A stretch of DNA of 64,000 nt from Henckelia pumila. Its lineage: Eukaryota; Streptophyta; Magnoliopsida; Lamiales; Gesneriaceae. The translations under genes and the position numbers were made by a program. The DNA is taken from positions 104,905,228 to 104,969,227 of the forward strand of contig NC_133123.1 of the NCBI RefSeq assembly GCF_033568475.1. Direction: 5' to 3'. Positions 33,942-45,564 of the stretch are shown here, piece after piece (the first letter of the stretch is position 1; each line of letters starts with the position of its first letter). The notes under the pieces were generated by a model. It ran no database searches and was not told the DNA's origin. It saw only the letters and a list, made by a program, of their open reading frames with translations.

Positions 33942-35828
33942 TGAAAGAGTGGGTGCCCGGTTAGCCAACTTGTGGCTAAGGGCTTTTATGACTCTATGTA
34001 AAACAATCTTTTGTTTAATATAATTTACACTTTTATAATGGCATTGACTTTATCTTTCTTCATATTGTTATATTATGATATACTATTGTTGTTTTGATAA
34101 AGACCTTGAATATACTATAGTGTATGTAAGATGTGATAGCACATGGGGATGGCTATCATGAAACACATCTTATAGTCACTGTATATTCTAAATTGTTCCT
34201 AGTCAATTGAGCCGTCCGCAAATAAGGATAAGGATCGCTCGAGATTGAGACTAGCATTTGTGATGCCGAGTACCACGTTTCATTGGTATGGAACATAGAG
34301 ATGTTCAAAGCATGCAAATGGATATTCATATGATGAATGATCGAACTACCCTATTCGGTCTTTCCAAGTGGTTATCACTTATCGAGTGGATAAAGTCCGC
34401 GGTTTTGGTTGTACACCATTAGTCCTTATTACTTGAAACATCATTGAGACTCTATATGATAGTACTATACTTTGACTCATTTATCGACTCTATTGGGGTC
34501 ATCAGGTGTCGGGATTGGGTACAGTTACGACACATATAGGAGTCGATGCTTTGTTGTCAAGGATTCACCACATACTTGCGAGTGTGGATATCCTATGCGA
34601 TCTGAGGAGATATTAGTGTGACGAATCTCTGGCCAGAGTACATGATGTGTTTTAGGTTACTTGGTGTTCCTAGTAACACATGCGATGTTACTAATAGATC
34701 TCCAAGATGTTATGCATAGTTATCGAATCTCGAACGACTCTCGATATACCAATGGTTGTTGATTCGATCGGGATATATGGATGAAGGGACCGTACTGTAC
34801 GCGAACCAAAATCTACTGGTTCTTGCATGCACTATCAGTAATACCTAGGGAATCATGGGGCGATGTTGCTAGGCGCTCTTACCATGATTCTATGGGTAAG
34901 TCGGAAATTGTTGTTCCAAGTCACAAGGAGTTGTGAGCCCACGGCTAGCTGTATTCCTGAACCATTGAGGGTTACACAAGTAATGTATTACTAAAACCCC
35001 GTAGAGATAGTTAAATTTAAAGAGTTAAATTTAATGAAAGAGAAGTTGGACTTCTTAATTAAAAGGGAGTGAGATTTCCTAAAATGACATAGGGATGGGC
35101 ATTTTTGGAAATCACTGAATTCGGATTCAGAAAAATTATCTTGACTTTAAAAGATGTAGAAATGGTTTCTGTGCACATTGGTAAAATTAGTTTATCAATC
35201 AGAGTCACGATGAGTTTTATATTAATTTCTAGAACAATGGGCTTGGCTTGTTGGGCTTAAGTTATGGATTGTGGGCTTTAAGGAGTTAGAGTCATAATGC
35301 AATTATAACTTAATCTAGTCTAGAAATTATCTATAAATAAGACTGCAGTGTTCGAAAATTACAAGATTTTCAGTCTAGCAATTTTCGAAATTTCAGTCTA
35401 CATTATTCAAGAGGATTTTCGAATTCTCTGTCCCTTTTGGAGAAAATTCGGGTTGTGTTTTTGTGAAAAATTATAATCTGAATTAACAGATCATATCTGT
35501 TTATTCTCTACGCAAACTTCTGATTGATTTCTAGTGCAGTCAATCAGAGGGTTTTGTTTTCTATTCGTGGACCTGATTGAAGAAACGTTCGTTCATCAGT
35601 TCCGGGGATATACAACAAGAGCAGATTAAATTCTGTTGGTGTCCATAATCTCGCTTCGAGATTTTAAGGTAAAATATTTAATAGTGATTATTTGTTTTAC
35701 TTACACAAATTTAATCGTAAAGTTTTGATACCCAGATATGGAATCGTTCCATATTAATAAAATAAATTTTTTAAACTTTCGCTGCACCGGGTATCAATTT
35801 TAATTGATCTGAATACCGATTTTCAACA
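33942..35828 (+). repeat. Left LTR of Copia family A (1887 bp)
   Basis: Starts TGAAAGAGTGGGTGCC and ends TTTTCAACA directly before the PBS. A CTATAAATAAGACTGCAG block near 35331 is a likely TATA box, so transcription should start shortly after it. Parts (CTTTCCAAGTGGTTATCAC, GTACACCATTAGTCC) are shared with the family-B LTR, showing the two families are related. Confidence 0.92.
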
Positions 35829-35829
35829 G

Positions 35830-35842
35830 TGGTATCAGAGCC
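35830..35842 (+). other. Primer-binding site of Copia family A
   Basis: TGGTATCAGAGCC one base after the LTR end: the standard initiator tRNA-Met site of plant Copia elements. Confidence 0.9.
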
Positions 35843-37435
35843 AGGTTGCTCAGATCAAACGATTAAATTAATCGTTTGTACAAAATTTTTAAGCCTCGGT
35901 TTTTGAAACAAAACGAAAATTTAAAATTAAATTTTAATGGGCAAATCGGGCAGCGATTGTCGCTGCCCGGGGCAGCGAGCGTCGCTGCCCAGCCCGGGCC
36001 CCTTTTTGGGGTGCGGGCTGCCCGGGATTGTCCCGGGCAGCCCGGAAAAATTATTTTTAATTTTTAATTAAAATTTTAATTTTTGAAATTCTAGTTTTTG
36101 ATCCGATCAAAAATTGTTTTTGATTGGTTCACGAGGCATCGGATCGAATTGTTCGAGTCCGAAAATTTTAAAATAGATTTTTGGATAAATTTGAATTTTT
36201 GGAAAATTTATAAATTTTATCCGTTAAATTAAATTTTATAAAATTAATTATTTTGGTACAATTGATGATAAGATATGATCTTATGGATGGATAAGATAAA
36301 ATATGATTTTATCTTTTAAATTATGATGCATTTGCATGTTTATCCAATTATTTAATTATTGAATTAATTAATGGATAAAGGATGATCGATTGCCATGATC
36401 AATGTTTTAGGTGTATGTTAGGTGATTTATATTTGGTTTATAACCCAATATGATTGTCATATGTAATAAAAGTGGGCCTGGTTTATGGCCCGTTCCCACC
36501 CCTAAAAATGTATCCCATATTTGTCATCGAAATTTATTGTAAATTTATTAGACTTAGTGGGAGACAAATATTTGAAGAAATGGTGGGCCCAGCAGACAAT
36601 GAAGACCGAAGAAATGTAAATTGGAAGCTCAATGTAATAGGATTGCATTGCATACTTGCATATCACCTAGGATTGGACTTAGACTCGTGATTGGCAACCA
36701 CGGGTCGATTAGTTAATGGGATCGATCATCCTTAAATAATATATGATATTATTGATGTATTTATGTTTAGACTAAATTGTATGAATCTCGCAAGCATATA
36801 TAAATTGAATGATGAGACAATTTTTCAAAATTAAAAATCCCTCATTTTAAATATGATTTAAAATTGATATCAAGATTAATAAAAGGGAATTTAAATATTG
36901 TTTAAATATTCCTACCTTCCATCAACGATCAATGTATGAGATGCTACCCGCGGATACGGTCCGGCTCATATTATTGGGGGGGCCCGTTCATCGGAAAGCT
37001 GTACATTGGATCGACACTTGTTGTAAGTTGGGTGGAACTCCCATGGGATTGGCTCATATTATTGGGGGATCCACATGGCGACCGTCCATCACAACTTAAT
37101 ATTGATGGGTTATCTTGACATGTCACAATAAACGGCGTCATATTATTGGGCCCTTATTGGACATGAGGTAAAAACATGGGGGTTACTTTGGAAGTAATTG
37201 GGCTCTACCTTTTGAAAATTATGGTTGGCTGATATTATTCGGGATCATGATTTGTCAATTGGACTCCATGTTCTCACTAAGGAAAACAGTTTCCCGTTTT
37301 CACTAGAGGGTAGTGAAATCGTTAAAATAGTGGGAGTATAATTCATAAAATAAAATTCGCCATATTTTATGTCTTAGTAAATTAATTAAACAAATCACTG
37401 ATTATTTTATGTTTCCTCTTCAGTATTATATTACG
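35843..37435 (+). promoter_or_regulatory. Untranslated leader of Copia family A with GC hairpins and a four-copy motif
   Basis: A 1.6-kb leader before gag. At 35947-36044 three consecutive perfect hairpins stand in AT-rich surroundings: stem CGGGCAGCGA (35947-35969), stem GGGCAGCGA (35970-35990) and stem CGGGCTGCCCGGGA (36014-36044), with loops TTG, GCG and TTG. Further on a motif GGCTCATATTATTGGG recurs at about 36963, 37051, 37134 and 37227 (last two diverged). The place, between PBS and gag, is where retroelement RNAs usually carry dimerisation and packaging signals; that role is inference. Confidence 0.6.
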
Positions 37436-38049
37436 ATGAATCCACGCAATCCACTGTTTTCAATTCTCGAACAAAACAAATTGACTGGCGCAAACTATAC
37501 GGAATGGTTCCGTAAGTTGAAAATTATTCTAAACTCGGAGAAAATTTTCTACGTGTTAGAAAAGAATCCTCCAAAGGAAGCACCGGCTAATATAAGTCCG
37601 GAAGAATTGGCAAAACTTGATCAATGGTGGGACCATGATATCAAAGCTAAATGCTATATGCAAGCTTCAATGTCTGATGAACTCCAGAGGCGATTTGAGG
37701 ATGCCGTGAATGCTGCTGACATACACGTGCACCTCAAGGAACTTTTTGGAGCTCAGTCAAGGTCGGAGAGGTATGCCACCGTCAGAGAGCTCATGACGAG
37801 CCGCATGCGAGATGAGACTTCGGTCCGTGAGCATGGGGTGCGCATGATTGGGCTCATTGAAAAGTTGGTAACACTCGACTTGACTTTGGAGCATGAACTT
37901 AGCGCGGACTTGTTGCTTCTATCACTTTCTTCATCGTTTGACGGTTTTGTGATGAACTTCAATATGAACAAGATAGAGGATACCCTTGAAGAGATGGTCA
38001 ATATGCTTGTCACATATGAAGCCACACTAAAGAAGGATAAACGGTACTC
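37436..38049 (+). pseudogene. Gag of Copia family A, frameshifted at its end
   Basis: Begins MNPRNPLFSILEQNKLTG with the Copia gag features GANYTEWFRKLKIIL, DQWWDHDIKAKCYM and an ETSVREHGVRMIGLIEKL block. It is open until about 38042, where one missing base shifts the frame; after this the original frame reads nonsense to a stop at 38168, while the correct frame continues in the next entry. The start ATG follows the leader and matches family starts; a slightly earlier in-frame ATG (37409) is less likely. Confidence 0.88.
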
Positions 38050-39177
38050 TTGGTTGGCTCCTCTTCTAACTCTAAGAAAGGACCAAGTGGAAAGGGTAAG
38101 AAACGTTCTGCCCCACCCAAGAAGATTGTACCAAATAAGAAGGGAAAGGCCAAGGCTTCAATTGGGATAAAAGATGAAAACGTTTGCCATTACTGCAAAA
38201 AACCCGGTCATTGGAAACGTAACTGCAAGAAATACCTCAAACAGTTGCGAACTGCAAAGGGTATGTTTTACATTGAAATAAATGTTTCTCTTAATACTTC
38301 TTCTTGGGTATTGGATACCGGATGTGGATCTCACATTTGCAATGATTTACAGGTGATGACAAGAAGTCGTAAGCTAAGGATGAGTGAGACCCAGCTAAGG
38401 CTCGGGAATGGTTCTAGAGTCGAAGCCAAAGCCATAGGAGACATTTATTTAGTTTTGCAGAACAATTTTAAGTTATTTTTGAGAGATGTTTTATATGTTC
38501 CAGATTTGGTCAAAAACATTATATCTATTTCTATGCTTGATAGAGATGGTTTTTCTTGTAATTTTGTGAATGGGATTTGCAATATTTACAAGAATGAATG
38601 TTTGATTGGAAATGGACAACTTGAAAACGATCTATATAGCTTAAAATTAAAAGACGTTCCAATTAATTATGTTGATAAACCGGTAACAATAATTAAAAGG
38701 AAGGACGATAGTCAAAACCCGGCAAACCTTTGGCATGCTAGGCTAGGTCATATTTCCTCAAGGAGGATGAACAAGCTAGTGGGAGAGGGTATGTTTGATA
38801 TGTCTGATATTAACTCTCTACCTACTTGTGAGTCCTGCCTAAAGGGAAAAATGACTAAATCTCCTTTCAAAGGGAAACCTGAGCGTAGTCAAAATCTGTT
38901 GGATTTGATCCATACAGATGTTTGCGGTCCATTTAGGATTGGTACTAAAAATGGCAACACCTACTTCATTACCTTTACTGATGATTATTCTAGGTATGGG
39001 TATTTATATTTAATGAAATATAAGTCTGAAGCATTTGAAAAGTTCAAAGAATTCAAGTCTGAAGTAGAAAACAAACTAGGTAAAAGTATTAAGGCACTTC
39101 GATCGGATCGAGGTGGAGAATACTTAAGTACCGAGTTTTTGGACTATCTAAAAGAGAATGGGATTCTCTCTCAGTAG
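38050..39177 (+). pseudogene. Nucleocapsid, protease and integrase core of Copia family A
   Basis: Contains the zinc knuckle CHYCKKPGHWKRNC, the protease site WVLDTGCGSHICND (D-T-G), the GAG-pre-integrase/HHCC zinc region (LWHARLGHISSRRMN, CESCLKGKMTKSPF) and the integrase core with LIHTDVCGPF (first Asp), FTDDYSRYGYLY and LRSDRGGEYLS (second Asp). The frame ends at TAG 39175-39177 within the integrase, at a place where relatives usually have Trp. All visible catalytic residues are intact. Confidence 0.9.
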
Positions 39178-40164
39178 AATCCTCCTATGAAACCTCAGCT
39201 TAATGGTTTTTCGGAGCGTCGCAATCGAACTTTGTTGGACATGGTTCGATCCATGATGAGCTTCACTGAGCTCCCACCTTCGTTTTGGGGCTACGCGCTT
39301 GAAACGACGATATTGTTGTTAAACAACGTCCACACTAAAGCAGTAAATAAAACACCATACGAGTTATGGAATGGCAAAGCTCCTAAGTATTCGTACTTGA
39401 GGATTTGGGGATGTCCTGCTTACGTGAAGCAGACAGTGAGAGATAAGTTGGATAGTCGATCCACTTTATGTTATTTTGTAGGGTATCCGAAGAATTCAAT
39501 CGGATATTATTTCTATCATCCTGCTGAAACAAAAGTGTTTGTTTTAAGAAATGTCACCTTCTTGGAGAAGGAGTTCTTATTGGATAAGAAAGGCAAGATG
39601 ATGGAACTCGAAGAAATTCAAGAAGAACCCGAGATACAAAATAGTGATCCTACACCTCAAGAATCATCACAAGACACGCCTATTACTAGGAGATCCGAGA
39701 GGACTTCTAGGCCTCCTATTAGATATGGTCTTCTTCTTGAAGGAGATCAAAGTGAACCCGACATTGGATGTGATCCAAGAAACTTCAAGGAAGAAATTTT
39801 TGATGCGGATTCGAATTTATGGCTTGAAGCTATGCAATCGGAAATAGATTCGATGCATTCTAACCAAGTTTGGTCTTCAGTAGATCCTCCCGATGGAATT
39901 GTTCCAATTGGGTACAAATGGATCTACAAGAGAAAGCTTGGGCCTGATGGAAAGGTATTGACCTACAAGGCACGATTGGTGGCAAAAGGTTATACTCAAA
40001 GACAAGGAGTTGACTATGATGAAACTTTTTCACCAGTCGCAATGTTCAAGTCCATAAGAATCCTTATTGCCATAGCAGCATGGTATGACTATGAGATATG
40101 GCAAATGGATGTGAAGACTGCATTTCTTAATGAAAACATTAAGGAAGATATCTATATGATGTAG
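39178..40164 (+). pseudogene. Integrase C-terminal part and reverse transcriptase start of Copia family A
   Basis: NGFSERRNRTLLDMVRSMM holds the third integrase residue (Glu). It is followed by AYVKQTVRDKLDSRS, FVGYP and a linker. RT starts with GYKWIYKRKLGPDGK, TYKARLVAKGYTQ and DETFSPVA, then WQMDVKTAFLNENI with a catalytic Asp. It ends at TAG 40162-40164 just before PEGYTS, where related elements have Gln. Confidence 0.9.
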
Positions 40165-41349
40165 CCTGAGGGATACACATCCATGGGAAGCGAGCATAAG
40201 GTATGCAAGCTTCAGAGATCAATCTATGGTCTCAAACAAGCATCAAGAAGTTGGAACCAGAAATTTGATGAAACAATAAAGGATTTTGGTTTCATCAAGA
40301 ACCCGAAGGAACCATGCGTGTACAAGAAAGTAGTTAAGAATGCGGAAACATTCTTAGTACTTTATGTTGATGACATCCTACTCATGGGGAATGATGTAGG
40401 GATGTTGCAATCAACAAAGATATGGTTATCAGGTAGATTCTCGATGAAGGATTTAGGTGAGGCATCCTATATTCTAGGAATTCAGATCTATAGAGATAGA
40501 TCTAAAAGAATGATAGGACTCACTCAATCAACCTACATCGACACCATATTGAAAAGGTTTTCTATGGATGAGTACAAGAGAGGACATATACCTATGTGTC
40601 ATGGAGTTTCTCTATCCAAGTCCATGTGTCCCAAGACTGACGAAGAGATAGAGAAGATGACACACGTGCCATATGCATCAGCCATAGGTAGTATCATGTA
40701 TGGGATGATATCTACCAGACCGGATGTGGCCTATGCTCTGAGCGTCACGAGCAGATACCAAGCCAATCCCGGTCAAATGCATTGGAAAGCCGTGAAGGAT
40801 ATTCTTAAGTACTTGCGAAGGACTAAGAATTTATTCATGGTTTATGGAGGGAGAGAATTGAAGTTGGAAGGCTATACCGACTCTAGCTTCCAATATGACG
40901 TGGATGACTCGAAATCAACCTCTGGATTTGTATTCATGCTCAATGGTGGTGCTGTCTCTTGGAAGAGTTCCAAGCAGGACACCACAGCAGATTCCACAAC
41001 TGAGGCAGAATACATTGCAGCATCAGCTGCAGCTAAAGAGGCGGTTTGGATAAGGAAATTCATCCAAGAGTTGGGTGTAATTCCTGAAGCTGTTGGTCCA
41101 GTCCCGGTGTACTGTGAGAACACGGGTGTCGTTGCTCAGGCAAAGGAACCAAGGTTTCATCAGAAGTCCAAACACGTACTGAGGAAATACCACATCATCC
41201 GAGAGATCGTGGAAAGAGGAGACATCAGTGTCGAGAGAGTGGCCTCTACAGACAATATCGCTGATCCGCTTACTAAGCCCTTGCCAGGACCATTGTTTGA
41301 CAAACATCGCGAAGCAATGAGATTACGTAGTATGACTAGTTGGCTTTAG
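40165..41349 (+). pseudogene. Reverse transcriptase and RNase H of Copia family A
   Basis: Continues in the same frame with KLQRSIYGLKQASRSWN and the RT active site FLVLYVDDILLMGND (YVDD), then GEASYILGIQI. RNase H follows with EGYTDSSFQYDVDDSKST (Asp), TTEAEYIAASAAAKEAVW (Glu) and the C-terminal DPLTKPLPGPLFDKH. The natural stop TAG is at 41347-41349. No further lesion is seen, so only the upstream TAG separates it from a full polyprotein. Confidence 0.92.
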
Positions 41350-41363
41350 GGCAAGTGGGAGAT
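41349..41363 (+). other. Polypurine tract of Copia family A
   Basis: GGGCAAGTGGGAGAT directly before the right LTR; it overlaps the last base of the pol stop codon. Confidence 0.8.
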
Positions 41364-43250
41364 TGAAAGAGTGGGTGCCCGGTTAGCCAACTTGTGGCTA
41401 AGGGCTTTTATGACTCTATGTAAAACAATCTTTTGTTTAATATAATTTACACTTTTATAATGGCATTGACTTTATCTTTCTTCATATTGTTATATTATGA
41501 TATACTATTGTTGTTTTGATAAAGACCTTGAATATACTATAGTGTATGTAAGATGTGGTAGCACATGGGGATGGCTATCATTAAACACATCTTATAGTCA
41601 CTGTATATTCTAAATTGTTCCTAGTCAATTGAGCCGTCCACAAATAAGGATAAGGATCGCTCGAGATTGAGACTAGCATTTGTGATGCCGAGTACCACGT
41701 TTCATTGGTATGGAACATAGAGATGTTCAAAGCATGCAAATGGATATTCATATGATGAATGATCGAACTACCCTATTCGGTCTTTCCAAGTGGTTATCAC
41801 TTATCGAGTGGATAAAGTCCGCGGTTTTGGTTGTACACCATTAGTCCTTATTACTTGAAACATCATTGAGACTCTATATGCTAGTACTATACTTTGACTC
41901 GTTTACCGACTCTATTGGGGTCATCAGGTGTCGGGATTGGGTACAGTTACGACACATATAGGAGTCGATGCTTTGTTGTCAAGGATTCACCACATACTTG
42001 CGAGTGTGGATATCCTATGCGATCTGAGGAGATATTAGTGTGACGAATCTCTAGCCAGAGTACATGATGTGTTTTAGGTTACTTGGTGTTCCTAGTAACA
42101 CATGCGATGTTACTAATAGATCTCCAAGATGTTATGCATAGTTATCGAATCTCGAACGACTCTCGATATACCAATGGTTGTTGATTCGATCGGGATATAT
42201 GGATGATGGGACCGTACTGTACGCTAACCAAAATCTACTGGTTCTTGCAGGCACTATCAGTAATACCTAGGGAATCATGGGGCGATGTTGCTAGGCGCTC
42301 TTACCATGATTCGATGGGTAAGTCGGAAATTGTTGTTCCGAGTCACAAGGAGTTGTGAGCCCATGGCTAGCTGTATTCCTGAACCATTGAGGGTTACACA
42401 AGTAATGAATTACTAAAACCCCGTAGAGATAGTTAAATTTAAAGAGTTAAATTTAATGAAAGAGAAGTTGGAATTCTTAATTAAAAGGGAGTGGGATTTC
42501 CTAAAATGACATAGGGATGGGCATTTTTGGAAATCACTGAATTCGGATTCAGAAAAATTATCTTGGCTTTAAAAGATGTAGAAATGGTTTCTGTGCACAT
42601 TGATAAAATTAGTTTATCAATCAGAGTCACGATGAGTTTTATATTAATTTCTAGAACAACGGGCTTGGCTTGTTGGGCTTAAGTTATGGATTGTGGGCTT
42701 TAAGGAGTTAGAGTCATAATGCAATTATAACTTAAACTAGTCTAGAAATTATCTATAAATAAGACTGCAGTGTTCGAAAATTACAAGATTTTCAGTCTAG
42801 CAATTTTCGAAATTTCAGTCTATATTATTCAAGAGGATTTTCGAATTCTCTGTCCCTTTTGGAGAAAATTCGGGTTGTGTTTTTGTGAAAAATTACAATC
42901 TGAATTAACAGATCATATATGTTTATTCTCTACGCAAACTTCTGATTGATTTCTAGTGCAGTCAATTAGAGGGTTTTGTTTTCTATTCGTGGACCTGATT
43001 GAAGAAACGTTCGTTCATCAGTTCTGGGGATATACAATAAGAGCAGATTAAATTCTGTTGGTGTCCATAATCTCGCTTCGAGATTTTAAGGTAAAATATT
43101 TAATAGTGATTATTTGTTTTACTTACACAAATTTAATCGTAAAGTTTTGATACCCAGATATGGAATCGTTTCATATTAATAAAATAAATTTTTTAAACTT
43201 TTGCTGCACCGGGTATCAATTCTAATTGATCTGAACACCGATTTCCAACA
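41364..43250 (+). repeat. Right LTR of Copia family A (1887 bp)
   Basis: Same length and ends as the left LTR, no indels seen, about 31 substitutions by eye, most of them transitions. It is followed directly by the interrupted family-B LTR at 43251. Confidence 0.92.
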
Positions 43251-44111
43251 AGTTCCTGCAAAAATCAATCAATTATGGTTAGCGTACAGTACGGTCCTTT
43301 CAACTCATGTATCCCAACCAATTTGACAACCATTGATTTATCGAGAATTATCATTGAATCAATAACTATGTGTCATGTCGTAGTTGAATCAAAGGTGTAA
43401 TTCAAGAAATCATTTCTTAATTACCACCTACTCTGATAAGAGATTTCAAGCTACATATGCATGAGAACACATAGGATATCCATACCCGTAGGTAAGAAGT
43501 GAATCTCGACTACAAAGCATCAACTCCTATATGTTTCGACACAACACCCAACATTATCACCTGATGATCCCAGTTGAGTCGGTAAACAAGTCAAAGTGCA
43601 GCTCTAACATATAGAGTCTTCATGTTGTTCCGGGTCATAAAGACTAATGGTGTACAACCATAAACTAGGACTTTTCCACTGGATAAGTGAGAACCACTTG
43701 GAAAGTCCATTAGAGAGGGTTGTTCAATTCACTCTACAAGGAGCACCTATTTGCATGCTTGGACATCACCATGACCCCTACCAATGAAACATGGTACTCA
43801 CATCGCAAATACTAGTCTCAAGCTCGAGCGTCCTTTATCCTTCTTTTTGGCTGATGAATCGATTAGGAATAGTTTAGAATATACAGTATTCCAAATATGA
43901 GTTTCATGATAGTCATCAAATGACAATCTCATATTCTTTCTACTATTTGTATATTCAAAGGCTTTATCTATGCAACTAGCATGGGTATACAGATAAAGGT
44001 GTGCCAAATTAAGTAATTTCAAATATTATTAAAATAAATATTGTCATACAAGAGTTCTCTCAAAGACCATCGGTCAACACTTGGCTCGACGGGCACCTAG
44101 CTACTCTAACA
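43251..44111 (-). repeat. Copia family-B 3' LTR, proximal piece (861 bp)
   Basis: Minus-strand LTR start TGTTAGAGTAGC at 44111, directly after the purine tract CAAGTGGGAGAT. The other half is at 32681-33941. Confidence 0.85.
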
Positions 44112-44125
44112 ATCTCCCACTTGCA

Positions 44126-44270
44126 CTAGAGCCAACTACCCATATGCTTCAAACCCATTGATTCGCGATGCTTTTCGAATAATGGTCCCTGTAAAGGCTT
44201 AGTTAGTGGATCAGTAACATTATCTGCGGGGGTGACTCTGTCTAACGATACTTCTCCTCTTTCCACAATC
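44126..44270 (-). pseudogene. RNase H tail of Copia family B
   Basis: The minus-strand frame begins IVERGEVSLDRVTPADNVT, continues DPLTKPLQGPLFEKH and ends GSWL with TAG at 44126-44128. This is the C-terminal end of a Copia polyprotein, similar to but distinct from family A (DPLTKPLPGPLFDKH). The rest of the polyprotein is absent; sequence identity breaks at about 44272. Confidence 0.85.
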
Positions 44271-44272
44271 CA

Positions 44273-45564
44273 AAATTTGCAAAATAGACCCTGATCAAAA
44301 TCAAGTCGGCTCTTGAACTTTGTAATCTACGATTAACTCAAATAAACTCATTTAAGATAAAAACGGGGAGTTACAGTCACTCTCCATGACCCGGGCTCGT
44401 TGACATCTGGCATTGTTCAATGCTTTCACATTCAGACAACAAGCCTCGTTATACCATAATTTCAAAAACTAGTCTATTTCATAATGAAATCAATGTCTTT
44501 ACAAGGAAAACTTTAAAATAGTGCGGAAGCGCAGCTGAACATAAACTTTAATAAAACATAGATTGTTCTTGACTGATTTTGACTTAAACAAACTAAGTCT
44601 CAAGCTAGGCTTTTCACCATCCCTAGAACAAATATTTCTCGTCTTCTTCCAACTATTCTTTTCTCATATCTGGGGAGATAAGTAAGGGGTTGAGTGTCTT
44701 GGGAAACACTCAATAAATGGGGATCTATTTTGCATATCAACGACACAACAAAGATACAAATATGATAGCATATTTCAAATAATCATGCTTGAACAATGTC
44801 AAAACAATCAAGAATTAACAATAATCGTTGTAATTTTATCTCATTTTCCATGGTTCTTAATTGATCAGTCCCCAATATGTTGCTCCTCTATGGGGCAAAG
44901 CCAAATTAATGGTTATATTATCCCACCGCATCAGGGCTAAAGATATGATTATTATTATCCCATCCTACAAGGACTATAAGTTTAAGGTTAGGAATCATCC
45001 TTAACCATTTCATCGAATCTTTACAGCAAAAAAATATCCCAACATTCTTTTAATATTCAATAATTTATAGCATAGGCTTTCAAAAGAACGTGCATTCGAT
45101 CGATATTTTCAAATAGAATAGTAGCGTATCAAGGTTTTAAAACATATCTAAGAGCACTTATTAAAATATAAGTATGCTACTTTATATTAAATAATATACG
45201 TACAAATTCCAACTTACAAAATAAACTTAAGTGTGCATATCTATCCAAGAACACACATAACAAATAATCTCGCTTACTTGTTTTGGAAACGAATTTGGAA
45301 TTTTAAGTGATGGTTGGTTCTTTTTAAACGATCAACAAGCTGCTTTGATTGCCCAGAAAACTTCAACGGAGCTACTTGGATTATTTTCCTCCCTCGAAAA
45401 TCTGTTTCTTGCCTTGACTTCTTCGAAAATTCTCTCAGAGTTTAAGAATTCTCGCTCAGATTTTTAGTGTGAAATGAGTTGCAATTCCTCTGCTATTAAT
45501 TTTTAGGTGGTTCCCACTTCCTCCATGTCTAGTTAGTGGGGTTGAGGCCCTTGAATTTAGGATA
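44273..45564 (-). repeat. LTR-like repeat of uncertain family
   Basis: No coding frame. On the minus strand TGTAACTCCCCG at about 44375 looks like a chromovirus LTR start, and the 44380-45560 part has the layout of a retroelement LTR or untranslated region. Boundaries and TSD were not found. It separates the truncated Copia B from the chromovirus pol remnant on the right. Confidence 0.35.

Larger units (their letters stand above)
33942..43250 (+). mobile_element. Complete Ty1/copia retrotransposon (family A), 9309 bp, recent
   Basis: Two LTRs of exactly 1887 bp (33942-35828, 41364-43250), PBS at 35830, a gag-pol region and a purine tract at 41349. The flanking 5-mers AGTGC and AGTTC fit a TSD with one change. 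By eye about 31 LTR positions differ (about 1.6%), implying roughly 0.6 million years at 1.3e-8 substitutions per site per year; both numbers are approximate. Domain order GAG-PR-INT-RT-RH is that of Copia; the lineage within Copia was not determined. Three lesions interrupt the polyprotein: a 1-base loss near 38042 and TAG codons at 39175 and 40162. Confidence 0.93.
32681..44270 (-). mobile_element. Copia element family B, 3' part only, split by a younger Copia insertion
   Basis: On the minus strand: tail of RNase H (44270-44126), purine tract GTGGGAGAT, 3' LTR start at 44111, LTR to 43251, interruption by the family-A Copia (33942-43250), LTR remainder 33941-32681. Everything upstream of the RNase H tail is missing; unrelated LTR-like sequence begins at about 44273. 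The same LTR family is at 2760-4541. Confidence 0.85.

Noticed and set aside
37409..37435. Earlier in-frame ATG as the Copia gag start
   Set aside because: The nine extra codons (MFPLQYYIT) have no counterpart in the family, whose gags start near MNPRNP.
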